A DNA stretch of 11,655 nucleotides from Tieghemiomyces parasiticus (lineage: Eukaryota; Kickxellomycota; Dimargaritomycetes; Dimargaritales; Dimargaritaceae), in contig JANBPT010001258.1 in the NCBI GenBank assembly GCA_027575765.1, forward strand, positions 1 through 11,655, written 5' to 3'. Position numbers and translations under genes: made by a program. Below the pieces are notes generated by a model. It was not told the origin of the DNA. It ran no database searches and worked only from the letters and a program-made list of their open reading frames with translations. Shown here one piece after another: positions 1 to 9,356 of this stretch (its first letter is position 1; every line of letters begins with the position of its first letter).

Positions 1-9
1 CTCTTTATC

Positions 10-31
10 TATATATATATATATATATATT
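10..31. repeat. (TA)11 microsatellite in the ARG8 upstream region
   Basis: An uninterrupted TA dinucleotide run ends about 76 bp before the ARG8 start codon. By position it could double as the TATA-type core promoter element of that gene, but only about 107 bp of upstream DNA is visible, so the role is inference. Alternating TA tracts also vary in length between strains. Confidence 0.7.
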
Positions 32-107
32 CTTGCGCTATCGGTCCCACCACGCCGATATTATTTTGCCACTGCTCGTGACCGGTCTCATTCGCCCCAT
101 TCCCACC

Positions 108-1622
108 ATGCTAAGCCGCCGCCTCTTTACTCGCACCCAGATCGCCCTTGCGCGGTCCGCCGCCAGGACTGGATCTGCCCGGGCCCCGTTGGCAACCTCC
201 AACCTGGCCGCTCGCCGGGCTCTTCACGCCACCCCAGCGGCTCGGGCCGATACTACTGCCCGCACCACCACTTCTTCGCTGACCCACGCCGACACCGCTG
301 CCAGCGCCGAGACTCGGGCCACCATTGACCGTTTCCAGCGGTACACCCTGGGTACCTATGTGCGCCCCCCACTAGTGCTCACCCACGGCGAGGGTTGCTG
401 GGTCTTCGATTCAGATGGCCGAAAATTCCTTGATTTCACCGCGGGCATCGCCGTCAATGCCCTAGGCCATGCCGACCCCGAGGTGGCCCGCATTCTCCAC
501 CATCAGGCTCAGCGCATGGTGCACATGTCCAACCTCTACCATAACGAATGGGCTGGGGAGCTCGCCGAGGCCCTGGTCGAGTCGACGATTGCGGCCGAGC
601 AGGCCCGCTCGACCGCGCCAGCGGCGGTCGGAGAGGGCGCGTCGGCCTCGACGGCTACCTTCCACCCAAGTAAGGTGTTTTTCGCCAATTCTGGCACGGA
701 GGCGAATGAGGGGGCCCTGAAATTCGCCAAAAAGTACGGCAACCTGCAGCGCGAGGCCCATCCGGACCGGTACCCACAGGGTAAGCACGAGGTACTGGCC
801 TTCTCGCGCGGGTTCCACGGGCGGTCAATGGGGGCCCTCTCGGCCACGGCGGCGCCGGCCTACCAGACGCCGTTCCAACCGCTGGTCCCGGGCTTTACCC
901 ACACGCCCTACAACAACGTGGCCGCGGCGGAGGCGGCGATCCACGAGGGCACCTGTGCGGTCATCGTGGAGCCCATCCAGGGCGAAGGTGGGGTCCACAT
1001 GGCCACCCCGGAGTTCCTGCAGGCCCTCCGCCGTCGCTGTGACGCGGTGGGAGCGCTCCTCATCTACGACGAGATTCAGTGTGGCCTGGGCCGTACTGGC
1101 CAACTGTGGGGGTTCCAACATTATCCGGCCGACTGCCGTCCGGACCTGGTAACCATGGCTAAGCCCCTGGCCAACGGGATTCCCATCGGCGCCGTCCTGC
1201 TGACCGACGAGACCGCGGCCAAGATCAACCCCGGCGACCACGGAACCACCTTTGGTGGGAACCCGCTCGCCTGCCGCGTGGGCCTGCATGTTCTGCAGCG
1301 TATCCGGCAGCCGGAGTTCCTGGCCCAGGTGCGCGCCACCGGGGCCCATCTGAAGGCTCAGGCTGAAGGCCAGCTTCAGCAGGCATTCCCTGACCTGGTG
1401 ACGGGGGTCCGCGGCGTGGGTATGATGGTGGGTATCCAGCTGAGCTGTAACCCGGCTCCGCTCGTCGATCTCGCTCGCGAGCGCGGCCTCTTGATCATCA
1501 CGGCCGGTGGCAACACCGTCCGTCTGGTGCCTTCGCTTACGCTCACCGCCGATGAGGCCGATCAAGGAATCCGTATCCTGGCCGACAGCCTGCGTGCGTT
1601 CCAGGCTCAGCAGACACCATAG
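108..1622 (+). CDS. ARG8: Acetylornithine aminotransferase, mitochondrial precursor
   Basis: A 504-residue, intronless class-III PLP aminotransferase. It converts N-acetylglutamate semialdehyde and glutamate to N-acetylornithine in arginine biosynthesis, in the mitochondrial matrix in fungi. Residues 1 to about 50 are rich in Arg, Ala, Ser and Thr, lack acidic residues at the front and carry LHATPAARA, a typical matrix presequence. The core follows the ArgD/ARG8 order: FANSGTEAN phosphate-binding loop at 192-200, VEPIQGEGG, YDEIQCGLGRTG with the PLP-nitrogen aspartate D321, TMAKPLANG with the Schiff-base lysine K352, and GTTFGGNPLAC at 379-389. All key residues are present. Residues about 158-187 form an Ala/Ser-rich loop longer than in bacterial ArgD. 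The ATG at 108 sits in a good context (CCCACCATG). The frame opens further upstream only to TTG, so 108 is the first ATG. Ornithine or GABA aminotransferase are less likely, given the TMAKPLANG match. Function is confident; compartment is inferred from the leader. Confidence 0.95.
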   Translation: MLSRRLFTRTQIALARSAARTGSARAPLATSNLAARRALHATPAARADTTARTTTSSLTHADTAASAETRATIDRFQRYTLGTYVRPPLVLTHGEGCWVFDSDGRKFLDFTAGIAVNALGHADPEVARILHHQAQRMVHMSNLYHNEWAGELAEALVESTIAAEQARSTAPAAVGEGASASTATFHPSKVFFANSGTEANEGALKFAKKYGNLQREAHPDRYPQGKHEVLAFSRGFHGRSMGALSATAAPAYQTPFQPLVPGFTHTPYNNVAAAEAAIHEGTCAVIVEPIQGEGGVHMATPEFLQALRRRCDAVGALLIYDEIQCGLGRTGQLWGFQHYPADCRPDLVTMAKPLANGIPIGAVLLTDETAAKINPGDHGTTFGGNPLACRVGLHVLQRIRQPEFLAQVRATGAHLKAQAEGQLQQAFPDLVTGVRGVGMMVGIQLSCNPAPLVDLARERGLLIITAGGNTVRLVPSLTLTADEADQGIRILADSLRAFQAQQTP

Positions 1623-1827
1623 ACCATCTTGCAAAGTGCGGGGGCGGAGGGTAACAACCACCACCACCCATGGAAAGCATGGCTGGTGAAAAGGTCGTGG
1701 ATGGCATGGCATATCTAGCCTACACGTATGCATGGGATAGCTTGTGTCTAGTCATTGTTGGTCTCGAAATATAAACCGGATTTACAATGAAATGCCGGTG
1801 CAGTACTAAGACTAAGTAGTGCCTACC

Positions 1828-1833
1828 AATAAA
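1828..1833 (+). terminator. Poly(A) signal candidate for ARG8
   Basis: A canonical AATAAA lies about 205 nt after the ARG8 stop codon, in an A-rich stretch that follows a more AT-rich 3' region beginning near 1750. A weaker AATATAAAC-like element occurs near 1767. The assignment rests on motif and position only. Confidence 0.45.
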
Positions 1834-2160
1834 CACAAATGGTCTCTCCTGCGGCTTCCTCCGCCCCAAACGGCTGGAAGGCTCTGGTTGATCAAGGCCG
1901 TTAGGGGAGAGATTTCAATCTCACCTTATCGCCCCCGTGTAGCCGGCAGGCGAGGGGCAACGATAGCCACGGGGTGGTGGCGGTGGGAGGAGAATTCCCG
2001 AATGCCCACTCCAAAGGCGAAGGGTGTCGCCACCGGGCCAGGCGGCTTGGCACGCGGGAACCTTCGCCGTTGGGAAACGCCGGTGTGTTGAGCCAGAGTA
2101 GATGCTTGCCGTCCCTGGGATTCTGCGATTGCGCACGGGGTGGCGGAGGCCGTGGGGCCG
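1834..2160. other. Intergenic DNA, GC-rich, no gene recognised
   Basis: Open frames here are short, overlap each other on both strands and match no family I recognise. Small inverted repeats are visible (for example GGCGA...TCGCC near 2017-2032), but nothing resembles a tRNA, rRNA or snRNA. Confidence 0.5.
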
Positions 2161-2955
2161 AGTGAGGGGGGAGGCGGCACGCCCTGTTCTCCCACCCCTC
2201 AGCCCTTCGTCTGCATACACGCATCGGCATACTCGTATGCATTGGACGCCCGGCAGCCCCCCCCCCATTCTTTCGTCCTGGCGCCAGCCCTCACCGCGCC
2301 CAAGCCTCCCTTCTCCTACTTGGCCGTCCTGCCGAGAGCCTCCCCTCCCAATCCGTGGCCCTCCTATTCCGGCTCCTCTCTTCGTTCCTTCCCTTTCCTT
2401 TCCTCACAGCTATCTCTCGCCTCTACCGATCAATCCCAGCCCCGCCCATTCCCGGTCGTTACGCAAGGCCGACACCGGCCGATTTACCTCTCCTCTGCCG
2501 ACCCGCGCTGCCCAACTTGCCTCGAAAGCCGGTCGTACGTCCCCGCTCCTCTCTCTCCTCCACCCCACCCGACACCACGTCAACGGAACGCTCCAGCAGT
2601 ACCGAAGGCCTCGTACGCCGCGCCGTTCCACCCCACACCCTGCTGACTATGGCCTTTTACTACTTTGGCCACTCTTCCAAGCACATCGGTCGCGACGTGG
2701 ATTAATCCCGCTCCACGTCTTTGATGTTCGAACTCCCCTCCGCTACCTGTCCTCCGTCTTACTTTTGTCCTCGTATCGGCCCCTGTCCTCTCGTTGCAAG
2801 CCGTCCCGCCCGCCTGCCTTTGCCGCGCTGGCTCCTATCTGCTGCCCGGCGACCAATCCTTTTCAGTCTAGCACGCCACCCGACCCCATCAGTGCTATTC
2901 ACGAAAACCCCGACCGCATAGCCCCCCCCCGACTTGGCGTCTTCGCTCGGATCAG
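2161..2955 (+). promoter_or_regulatory. Long polypyrimidine-rich segment, possible promoter/leader of an unrecognised + strand gene
   Basis: About 800 bp of strongly C/T-rich top strand, including a C10 run (2257-2266), a C9 run (2922-2930) and many CTCC/CTTCC blocks. The non-template strand is similarly C/T-rich upstream of the two confident genes on the right of the window: before UBE2J1 (read on the minus strand, about 7481-7850) and before the KICS2-like gene (about 9110-9340). By analogy this may be the promoter and 5' leader of a + strand transcript. It ends at CAG|GTAAGC (donor GT at 2956-2957), which has the donor form seen in all introns of the KICS2-like gene. Several frames stay open here, but C/T-rich DNA rarely forms stop codons, so I do not read them as coding. 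The promoter role is inference. Confidence 0.35.
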
Positions 2956-3621
2956 GTAAGCACCCAGCGTATTTCAGGGATTCAGTGGGCAGGCAGGAAA
3001 TGTCTGATATGGATAAGCATACCAACGGTGTGTTGGCATGCAATGACTCTGCGGGCGATTTTCATCGTATCCACCTTGTCAGGGCTAGCAGGAGGGGGGG
3101 AGTCCGGCAGCCAAGGCGAAGAAGGTCAGAGACTCGGCACCCATAGTACATTTCGCTTTGCCCCGGGCTTCATCCCAAGGAAGGTGACCACTGCACTGTG
3201 GTCTATTACGCCACGCGGTGTACCCTTAGGGGCTGGCCTGTATTTGAACCGCCTTCACTTGACATTGAGCATATCCGTTTGTTAAATACTCCAACAGCCT
3301 CGCCTGACTGTTCTAATGCCATCGACACGCCCTCCTTCACTGGTTCTACCCCTCTTGATCTCCACTGTGATGTAGCCACGCATGTGTCAAGGTGCCATTT
3401 TGACTCCGGCTTCCGAACCTTCCGTAGTGCAATCCTGCCCGACTTGCCACGCACTCCGTTACCCTATAATCCCTATTGACCTGTGATAGTCCCCATCCGA
3501 CCTGTCCTTACTTACGTCTCCCGTATATCTTTAGTCGGCCCGGGTATCTTCTCTCGGTAAAAGAACACTATTGCCCCCCATCACCTCCCTACCCGTACCC
3601 AAGGTCACTAATTCTCCCACT

Positions 3622-3897
3622 ATGGACGCTGTACGTATGAGTGCCTCCCTCCAGCACCGCGAGCTGGTGCGCGCCCGCCAGGCCAAGCGCGCCACGACCT
3701 CCCAGCTTCCCGCGTCTGGTTTATCCGACAATGCCCGCAGCGCCATCACCTCGTCCCCGTTGGCTACTACCACCGAGCATGGAACATCCCACACCGACAA
3801 CCATACCTCCCACGCCGGAAATCGCTTCGGTGCCGGATTGTTTGCCTGGCCCCGCCTGGTCGGCTCTGGCGACGTATTTGATGATTATCAGGTTTAG
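3622..3897 (+). CDS. Candidate small protein, function unknown (91 aa)
   Basis: A 91-codon frame starts at an ATG in favourable context (CCCACTATGG), after a C/T-rich leader. Third positions are mostly G or C, as in the confident genes of the window, unlike other small frames nearby. The protein begins with a basic, probably helical segment (residues about 6-25, with Arg/Lys/Gln/Leu). It continues as a Ser/Thr/His-rich low-complexity stretch and ends in a short part with Trp and Phe, then an acidic end. No domain, signal peptide or membrane segment is evident and I recognise no family. It could be the first coding exon of a longer gene, but no GTAAG-type donor lies before its stop. An opposite-strand frame of similar length overlaps it, so even its existence is uncertain. 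Confidence 0.28.
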   Translation: MDAVRMSASLQHRELVRARQAKRATTSQLPASGLSDNARSAITSSPLATTTEHGTSHTDNHTSHAGNRFGAGLFAWPRLVGSGDVFDDYQV

Positions 3898-6310
3898 TCC
3901 TCCGCTCTGTCTCTATCATCGTCAACTCCAGCGACGGATCGAGTCATTAATTCACCACAGTTATCTCAATGTTTCGATTTATGATATCCGCTTTGAGATG
4001 AAGCGGCCCCTGAAAATAACACTTCCCAGTTAGTACGGACAAATGGATTTTCATTTGCCCTATTACACGCACCCTTAAAGTAGGGGCCACCACTGTGGGT
4101 TACCCCGCCAGCTTCCCCCCAACCATACCATAAAGTAGGTATCTATGTCACTAGACCGGTACCATATGCGTTTTGCTTTACCCAGGTTTAGCGAGCTGTA
4201 ATTGGTTCCTGGCCAACTCTCGCTGTACTTTTGCCGGTGATTGAAGTCTGGTCCTGGTTTATACATTCTTAAGGCTTCATCTGCATTCTCTGTTTAGCGG
4301 GTGGCACCAGTGGCCAGTAAGGCTGAGGACGATTGACAGTGTAGCCAAATACTTACAGTGCCCTGTGTAGCAAAAGTCGCATTTCGGGGTGGTAAAAATG
4401 TAGCAGACTCTGGCCAGTTGCTGATGGTTCACTCTAGGGTTGTCATGATTGGAATCAAGGAGATTTAAGCGTGATATATCGGATTTGCTTAAGGGTGCGG
4501 TTTTTTATTCTGACTTAACATCATTAGCAGTAAACCGCGTCGATTAAATAAGCGAACGGCATATATACAGACCAATGACTCCGTTCAGACGCTTTGAGTG
4601 CGGGGTCGCGTGGCTGGGGATGCCCAGATCCGGCGTAGTAGTCGGTTATCAGGTAAAGAGTCCAGACCACGGTTGTGTTCGCGAAAGGTAGTGCAGTGAG
4701 ATAATTCCGGTTTTGTCCCGGTATTCCCTAGATTCTCTCTGGGTGTACCGCACATTTATCGTGGCTAGGCCGGCCGATTGATATGAAGCCCCGACCCCTA
4801 AGCTCCTATTTACGAACACACAAAAATCCCGTTAGATAACCTGCCTCTATTCGAAAAGTTGTAAAGCTGGGTGACGGGCCGAAGCCACCTCCACCCCCGT
4901 ACGCCGAGCTTAACGACTCACCGCCAGCAAAGGTGTGGTAACCAAGGTGTAAACCGCGGCAGCTATCAGTCATCACCCACACCTCGAACCGTTATTGATG
5001 ACAAAGCCCACTCAACCAATGTGGCACCAACCAGGGGCCCGGCTCTACCCTCGCTATCGCCAAACCAACCCTCTACCCTTTATCATTTATCGTCAAAGTA
5101 GCTTACGGAACCTTTCCGCCGGCTCCTGATCTGCTTGCATAGCCCCATGAGGCTCGATCCTTACAGGAGTCAAAACCTACTCCCTACACCCTCCACACGA
5201 ACCGATCGGGTTATAAAAGCCTTAAAAAGAACATCCAACAACAAAGCTATCGTTACCTTACTTCTATGTATGGTAATACCAATCACCCTGGCTCCCTACT
5301 TAGCACCGGTTAATTTACTTATTTTTTATACTCAAGTCCCCCATTTGAGTTGCACGCTCCGTTACAGGGAGATTAATAGAAGGAAACCATGAGACTGCTG
5401 TATAAATACAAGCTTCGACAATTGGCCCACACGCTGTGGATGGTGACCAGGAGAGGTACGATGTATCCATACTGGCTACACGACAATCAATCGAGGCTCT
5501 GGTTCCATTACTCTCGTCAATTCTGCCACTGTCCAGTTCCCTGGTGTAATCTAATGGGCGTTTACCTTACGGTCGTCTTCGGTACGAAGGCGGGATAGTC
5601 ACGCACATATGGCACCAGGTCGTCGGTGAAGGACATCACAGTATAGCACAGAGGGGGGGGTGGATAATTTCAGAGTACATGGCCTTAATCCTGTGGCCCT
5701 AGGAATACTATCCCCCTAATTGCAGTACCTATAAAACTACTGTCTCCGTCTACGTCGTTATCACGCCTTCTATCGCCTCGTACGGTTTTCATTACGCCTC
5801 TCGCTATTTATACACGCGTAGTTCCATGCCGCCACAGCTATGCCATTAGCTACCCCTATTAGTGCCACACCATACGACTTGCACCAAGGAGACCCGGCTA
5901 TACCAGTCCAATGACCCCGGTCCTTCGTGGGTTTCTCCCCTGTCTGCCACTTACACGCCCGTACTGTCCGGTATTCGTATAACCCCCCCCCCCTCACTGC
6001 ACCGATACGTCGTTTGTTTGTTTTCCCCCTCACCGCTACTATCTTGCCATCATCCGGCGCCCTAACTACGTCACCCTCACCTTTGCAGACTTAAAATAGG
6101 CTGGGAAGCACGGGCTTTCGATTTCTATGGTGGTGAGATATACATGCAGCCTACACTGCCAGGAGTGTAGCGACTCTAAAGGGAGCCGTGCTCGACGGCT
6201 CACCAAATCCAATTCCCCCCTAAGTATACATATATAGTTTCATTGGATCCTCACAATCTAAATTACCGGTATTACCCTTTAATGTTGAGCAGAGTCCATA
6301 CATAGCATGT
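3898..6310. other. Long stretch without a recognisable gene
   Basis: About 2.4 kb of more balanced base composition than the flanking genes. All open frames are under about 90 codons, many begin at non-ATG codons, and none shows a family motif or the G/C-ending codon preference of the real genes. Simple features are G8 (5653-5660) and C11 (5983-5993) homopolymers and scattered TATA-like words (for example ATATATACAG near 4561). I searched by eye for tRNA box A/B pairs and for terminal inverted or long direct repeats on both strands and found none convincing. A fast-evolving or multi-intron gene, or an old decayed element, cannot be excluded. Confidence 0.45.
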
Positions 6311-6313
6311 TCA

Positions 6314-6323
6314 TTTATTTATT
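6314..6323 (-). terminator. Poly(A) signal candidate for the UBE2J1-type gene
   Basis: Read on the minus strand this is AATAAATAAA, two overlapping AATAAA hexamers, about 230 nt after the stop codon of the minus-strand gene. Position and strand fit its mRNA 3' end. No transcript evidence is available. Confidence 0.5.
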
Positions 6324-6550
6324 TTTTTACAAAGACGGGGGGGGTGATCGATGGTACGCCACCAGGCTGTGGTAAGTAAATGAGACATTGGCGATTAAAA
6401 ATATAGTAAAAGTACATTGAAATCGAAGTAAAGGCTGGGTGACTCTGCCAAGGAAGTAACGGAAAAGGCATAGGAGTAAGGAAGACAGTCGATAATTTAC
6501 AAAAAAAACAACAACAACGGAAAATGGACGTCCAGTGTACACATACATAT

Positions 6551-7480
6551 CTAGAAGACAAATTTGTGGCAAAGCAGGGAGACAAGCAGAGCCATGAAGA
6601 CAGCGATACCCGTGTCCCACTGCTTGCTGTTCAAACCGAACATGCGCACTTCAGGACGAAGCGATACTGAGCGATGTTCCATCCGTGCGGCTGTAGAGGC
6701 ACTGGTGGTCGTGGTGGGTGAGGGGGGATTCGTAACCAGAGAGGCATTGGTCGGGGCTACAGGGGGGGAGGACACTTCAGTCTCGGCCAGCGCTGGCGAT
6801 AAGTGCGGAGTCGTAATGGGACTAGCGACTGCCTCAGAAGCGAGACCAACTTTCGACGTTTCCTCGGCAGGAATTCCTTTGCTGCTTGAGGGCGGTGTGG
6901 ACGTGGCGTCCTGGTTATACTGGAGGGAGAAGAGTGGCAAAATGGCTCCATCGGTCGCTGTATCGGCCGCGAGGGCGGCGTCGGGCACGGCACTGAGCAC
7001 CTCGGCCATACACTTTCCGCACGACTCGCACGCCCATTTTTGCGAGCGGAGAGCCAATTGCTTACGCTGGTCCGACGAGTAATTAATGTCGCCGACACTG
7101 TTGGACACCTCGCTGGGCATAAACGAAATGAGGGCCAGGAGGATACACCGGATATCCCAGGCGGGCTGCCAATCTTCCGGGTGGTACTGGGTCATGGACA
7201 GGCAAATCTTTTTGTGCAACTGGAACCGGCCATTCGGCGTCAAAAAGATGACACTAGGTGGTTTGAACGGGTACTCCACTGGCAGCTGGATGCGCCCGTG
7301 GTATTTTCCGCCTTCGAAATCGGTACCGGCTTGTCCGCGCAGCGTGAAATGCCATTCAAAGAGGTTGTCCTCGAGAGGGGCGGCTTCATAGTGCGGTGAG
7401 TTTTCGCGCTGGAGGGTGCGCCATTCCTTCATAAGACGCTTCACAGACGGCGTGCTGGCGGCGGTGGTGGATGAGGCCAT
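6551..7480 (-). CDS. UBE2J1: UBE2J1-type (Ubc6-like) ubiquitin-conjugating enzyme E2, ER tail-anchored
   Basis: An intronless 309-residue protein. The UBC fold occupies residues about 10-160: SVKRLMKEW, PLEDNLFEWHF (36-46), DFEGGKYHGRI, YPFKPPS, and TPNGRF in place of the usual HPN motif, as is characteristic of the Ubc6/UBE2J group. The catalytic cysteine is C93 in KKICLSM, followed by HPEDWQPAW. Retention of the CESCGKCM segment (151-158) and the overall match favour UBE2J1 over UBE2J2/yeast Ubc6. Residues about 170-275 are a Ser/Thr/Pro/Ala-rich linker. Residues about 289-309 form a hydrophobic C-terminal tail anchor, so the catalytic domain should face the cytosol at the ER membrane. The family works with membrane E3 ligases in ER-associated degradation. 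The frame opens upstream to 7789, but only from a GTG; the ATG at 7480 places the protein start just before the conserved helix. Orthology within the J group is by eye. Confidence 0.93.
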   Translation of the reverse strand: MASSTTAASTPSVKRLMKEWRTLQRENSPHYEAAPLEDNLFEWHFTLRGQAGTDFEGGKYHGRIQLPVEYPFKPPSVIFLTPNGRFQLHKKICLSMTQYHPEDWQPAWDIRCILLALISFMPSEVSNSVGDINYSSDQRKQLALRSQKWACESCGKCMAEVLSAVPDAALAADTATDGAILPLFSLQYNQDATSTPPSSSKGIPAEETSKVGLASEAVASPITTPHLSPALAETEVSSPPVAPTNASLVTNPPSPTTTTSASTAARMEHRSVSLRPEVRMFGLNSKQWDTGIAVFMALLVSLLCHKFVF

Positions 7481-7614
7481 GTGGGATGCAGTTGCGAATA
7501 GACCGGGGAGGTATTTTCGAGAGAGGATAAAGGACGTGTAAGTGGTAAGAGGTCGATGGTGAACGAAGGGAGGGGGGCACAGATGGGGGTGCAGGAAGAA
7601 GGGAATGGGGTCAA

Positions 7615-7622
7615 TTAATATA
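7615..7622 (-). promoter_or_regulatory. TATA-like element upstream of the UBE2J1-type gene
   Basis: On the minus strand this reads TATATTAA, 135 nt before the start codon, followed towards the gene by a long C/T-rich leader. Position and composition suit a core promoter. A second, longer alternating TA tract lies farther upstream at 7894-7904. Confidence 0.35.
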
Positions 7623-9162
7623 GTGACACTGGAAAAAGTGGTGGTAAGGACTGCAAAGGCGAGGGACCGCGCGAGGGCGTGCGTAAATAGGTGATGGGAC
7701 CTGGAGGGTGGGGTTGAGCAAAGCCGACAGCGAAGTGAGTGTAATAAGTGGAGAAAGGTGGTCAATTGAAGGCCACAGGGTAGTGGCACGGGGCGAAGGA
7801 CTTGCGAGGGTGATCCGAGGAAAGGTAGTCTTAAATTACAGCGAAGAGAGGATGGATATGGGGTCGCTGATGTCCAGAGCGGCTCGGGTCACCATATATA
7901 TATACAGGGCAGCGGTGGCGCATACACGCCAAAACTGGAGCTCGGGTCCGTTAAGCAGTCCTGATAGGGCGCAGGGCTGGCGGGCGGCGGTCAATAGAGA
8001 CAAGGTGATTGGACGAGAGGGTAGTAGGAGAGCGATGAGGTGGCGCACTACTAGGCCGCAGCATGGACGCCCATACATTTAGGGACAGGCACCCCACACA
8101 TGCCGGCCCAACATAGGGAGAGAGGAGCCCCTTGCTTAGTCTATCCCGTGCCCCGGCCGCATACTACTACAACATTACGCCTCGAGCCGCGCCTAAGCAG
8201 GAGAGAGGGTAAGACGTGCGTGTGGGAGGACATCTTCTCTTCCATCCGTACCTCTGCGGCCTTCCAGTCTAGCGAATCGCCCCCGGCCACCCCAGCGAGG
8301 TGGACTATTGCGAGCCACAACGATAGAGGTAGCTGAGGCCAGACCCTTGCCAAGAAAGGCGTGGAGATCCTTGCTAGCTGCTCATCACTCTGTTTATCGG
8401 TTTAGCTCGAAGTGACTACGGGGCTGTTTTTAAGGGCCAACAAGCGGCGGGGCATGCGCCACCGCGAGGGCGAGCGGGGTGATCCTGATGTGCGACCAAC
8501 GACCGGCAGCCGAAGGTGGAGGAGTGATCTGGAGACGGCTGAAGGGCCCCGTCCCCTGCTATTTTTCGAGCCTGCTATCGTCTGGCCTGGGATCTGGGGC
8601 GGGACTGTGAGCGCCCGGTGCTTTGGGGGGGGCGGTCTGAGGATGCTGGCAGGCCCCAGTGACGGCTAGGACGGGCATAGGGGCAAGAGTAAGTGCCCAG
8701 AAACAAAGCTTGCGTTATCACTGGCAGCATATCCGTCAGGCGCTTTTACATCCCCGCCCAACGTAGCCTGCCCGGCTCCACATCCCTGTTCGGCTGGAAC
8801 GGTGGTACTGAGGCTGGGGCCTTCGACGGTGTAACTCGCGCGGTTTGGCCGTCGCTGAGCCACCCTAGGCGACTTCGCTGTCGGTAATCAAGAGGCGGGC
8901 CGACGTTTGGAGTATCCTGGTCAGCAACTCAACCGGCCAGTACATCATTTAGCATGCTTGCGCACGAACGACAGGCCTGTTAATCGACCTTTTAGGCCCA
9001 TTGTTAAACGTTGTTCAGCGCTTCAGCCTGACCGATTGTCTATTCGCGTGTATGCTCTGAAAGGGCAGTATCTTAGATGTACTGGCCCCTGGGTGAAAAA
9101 TAGATTTCTGCTCCCTACCCGCGTACACTGCTACCCGCAGAACTCCGCCCTCCCTCCTCTCA
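7623..9162. other. Divergent intergenic region between UBE2J1-type and KICS2-like genes
   Basis: About 1.5 kb with no recognisable gene. The part next to UBE2J1 is C/T-rich on the minus strand, which leaves a spurious + strand frame at 7708-8082 open. An (AT)5A tract at 7894-7904 and a G8 run at 8625-8632 are the only simple repeats noted. GTAAGT at 8689-8694 resembles a splice donor, but no exon upstream of it could be identified. Confidence 0.45.
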
Positions 9163-9172
9163 CCCCCCCCCA

Positions 9173-9179
9173 AATATAA
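9173..9179 (+). promoter_or_regulatory. TATA-like element upstream of the KICS2-like gene
   Basis: AATATAA directly follows a C9 run (9163-9171), about 180 nt before the chosen start codon. A C/T-rich leader follows, the same arrangement seen upstream of UBE2J1. If it is the TATA box, transcription would begin downstream of the in-frame ATG at 9183, favouring the ATG at 9357 as the start. Confidence 0.35.
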
Positions 9180-9356
9180 CGCATGAGGGTCCCACATGCG
9201 CGCCGTCACCTAATACCTTGTCCCCCACTCTCTCGCGCTAGACTCCCATTACTCCACTACGACGGTATTCCCTTGGTAACCTCTACCCTGCTGTACCCTA
9301 TCGAAACCTCCACCACACTCCTACAGATCGCCCATTTACCCACCCAATCGTTTACC

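Noticed and set aside
33..107. Upstream extension of the ARG8 frame to 33
   Set aside because: The first codon is TTG; the first ATG is at 108, in good context and at the head of a clear mitochondrial presequence.
825..1733. 302-codon minus-strand frame opposite ARG8
   Set aside because: It is the antisense shadow of a GC-rich gene whose product is unmistakable on the + strand.
2650..2671. GCCTTTTAC word inside a small TGGCC/GGCCA hairpin, like U5 snRNA loop 1
   Set aside because: The flanking stem of U5 is not present and no Sm site or 3' hairpin follows; the word alone can occur by chance.
2649..2705. Short frame beginning MAFYYFG, faintly like ATP synthase subunit k
   Set aside because: It stops after 18 codons with no GTAAG-type donor before the stop, so a longer protein cannot be assembled.
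2726..2736. GTTCGAACTCC resembling a tRNA B box
   Set aside because: The flanking bases cannot form a T-arm stem and no A box or acceptor stem lies upstream.
2102..2959. 285-codon + strand frame through the C/T-rich segment
   Set aside because: C/T-rich DNA seldom makes stop codons. The product is Pro/Ser/Arg/His low complexity with no domain, and neighbouring frames are open too.
5389..5598. 69-codon ATG-started frame in reasonable context
   Set aside because: No recognisable motif, no G/C-ending codon preference as in the real genes, and isolated from any other support.
7481..7789. 103-codon N-terminal extension of the UBE2J1-type gene
   Set aside because: It begins at GTG, is C/T-rich leader DNA in translation, and extends beyond the conserved UBE2J1 N-terminus.
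7708..8082. 124-codon + strand frame in the divergent region
   Set aside because: It lies on the purine-rich strand of the UBE2J1 leader, where composition keeps frames open; no family resemblance.
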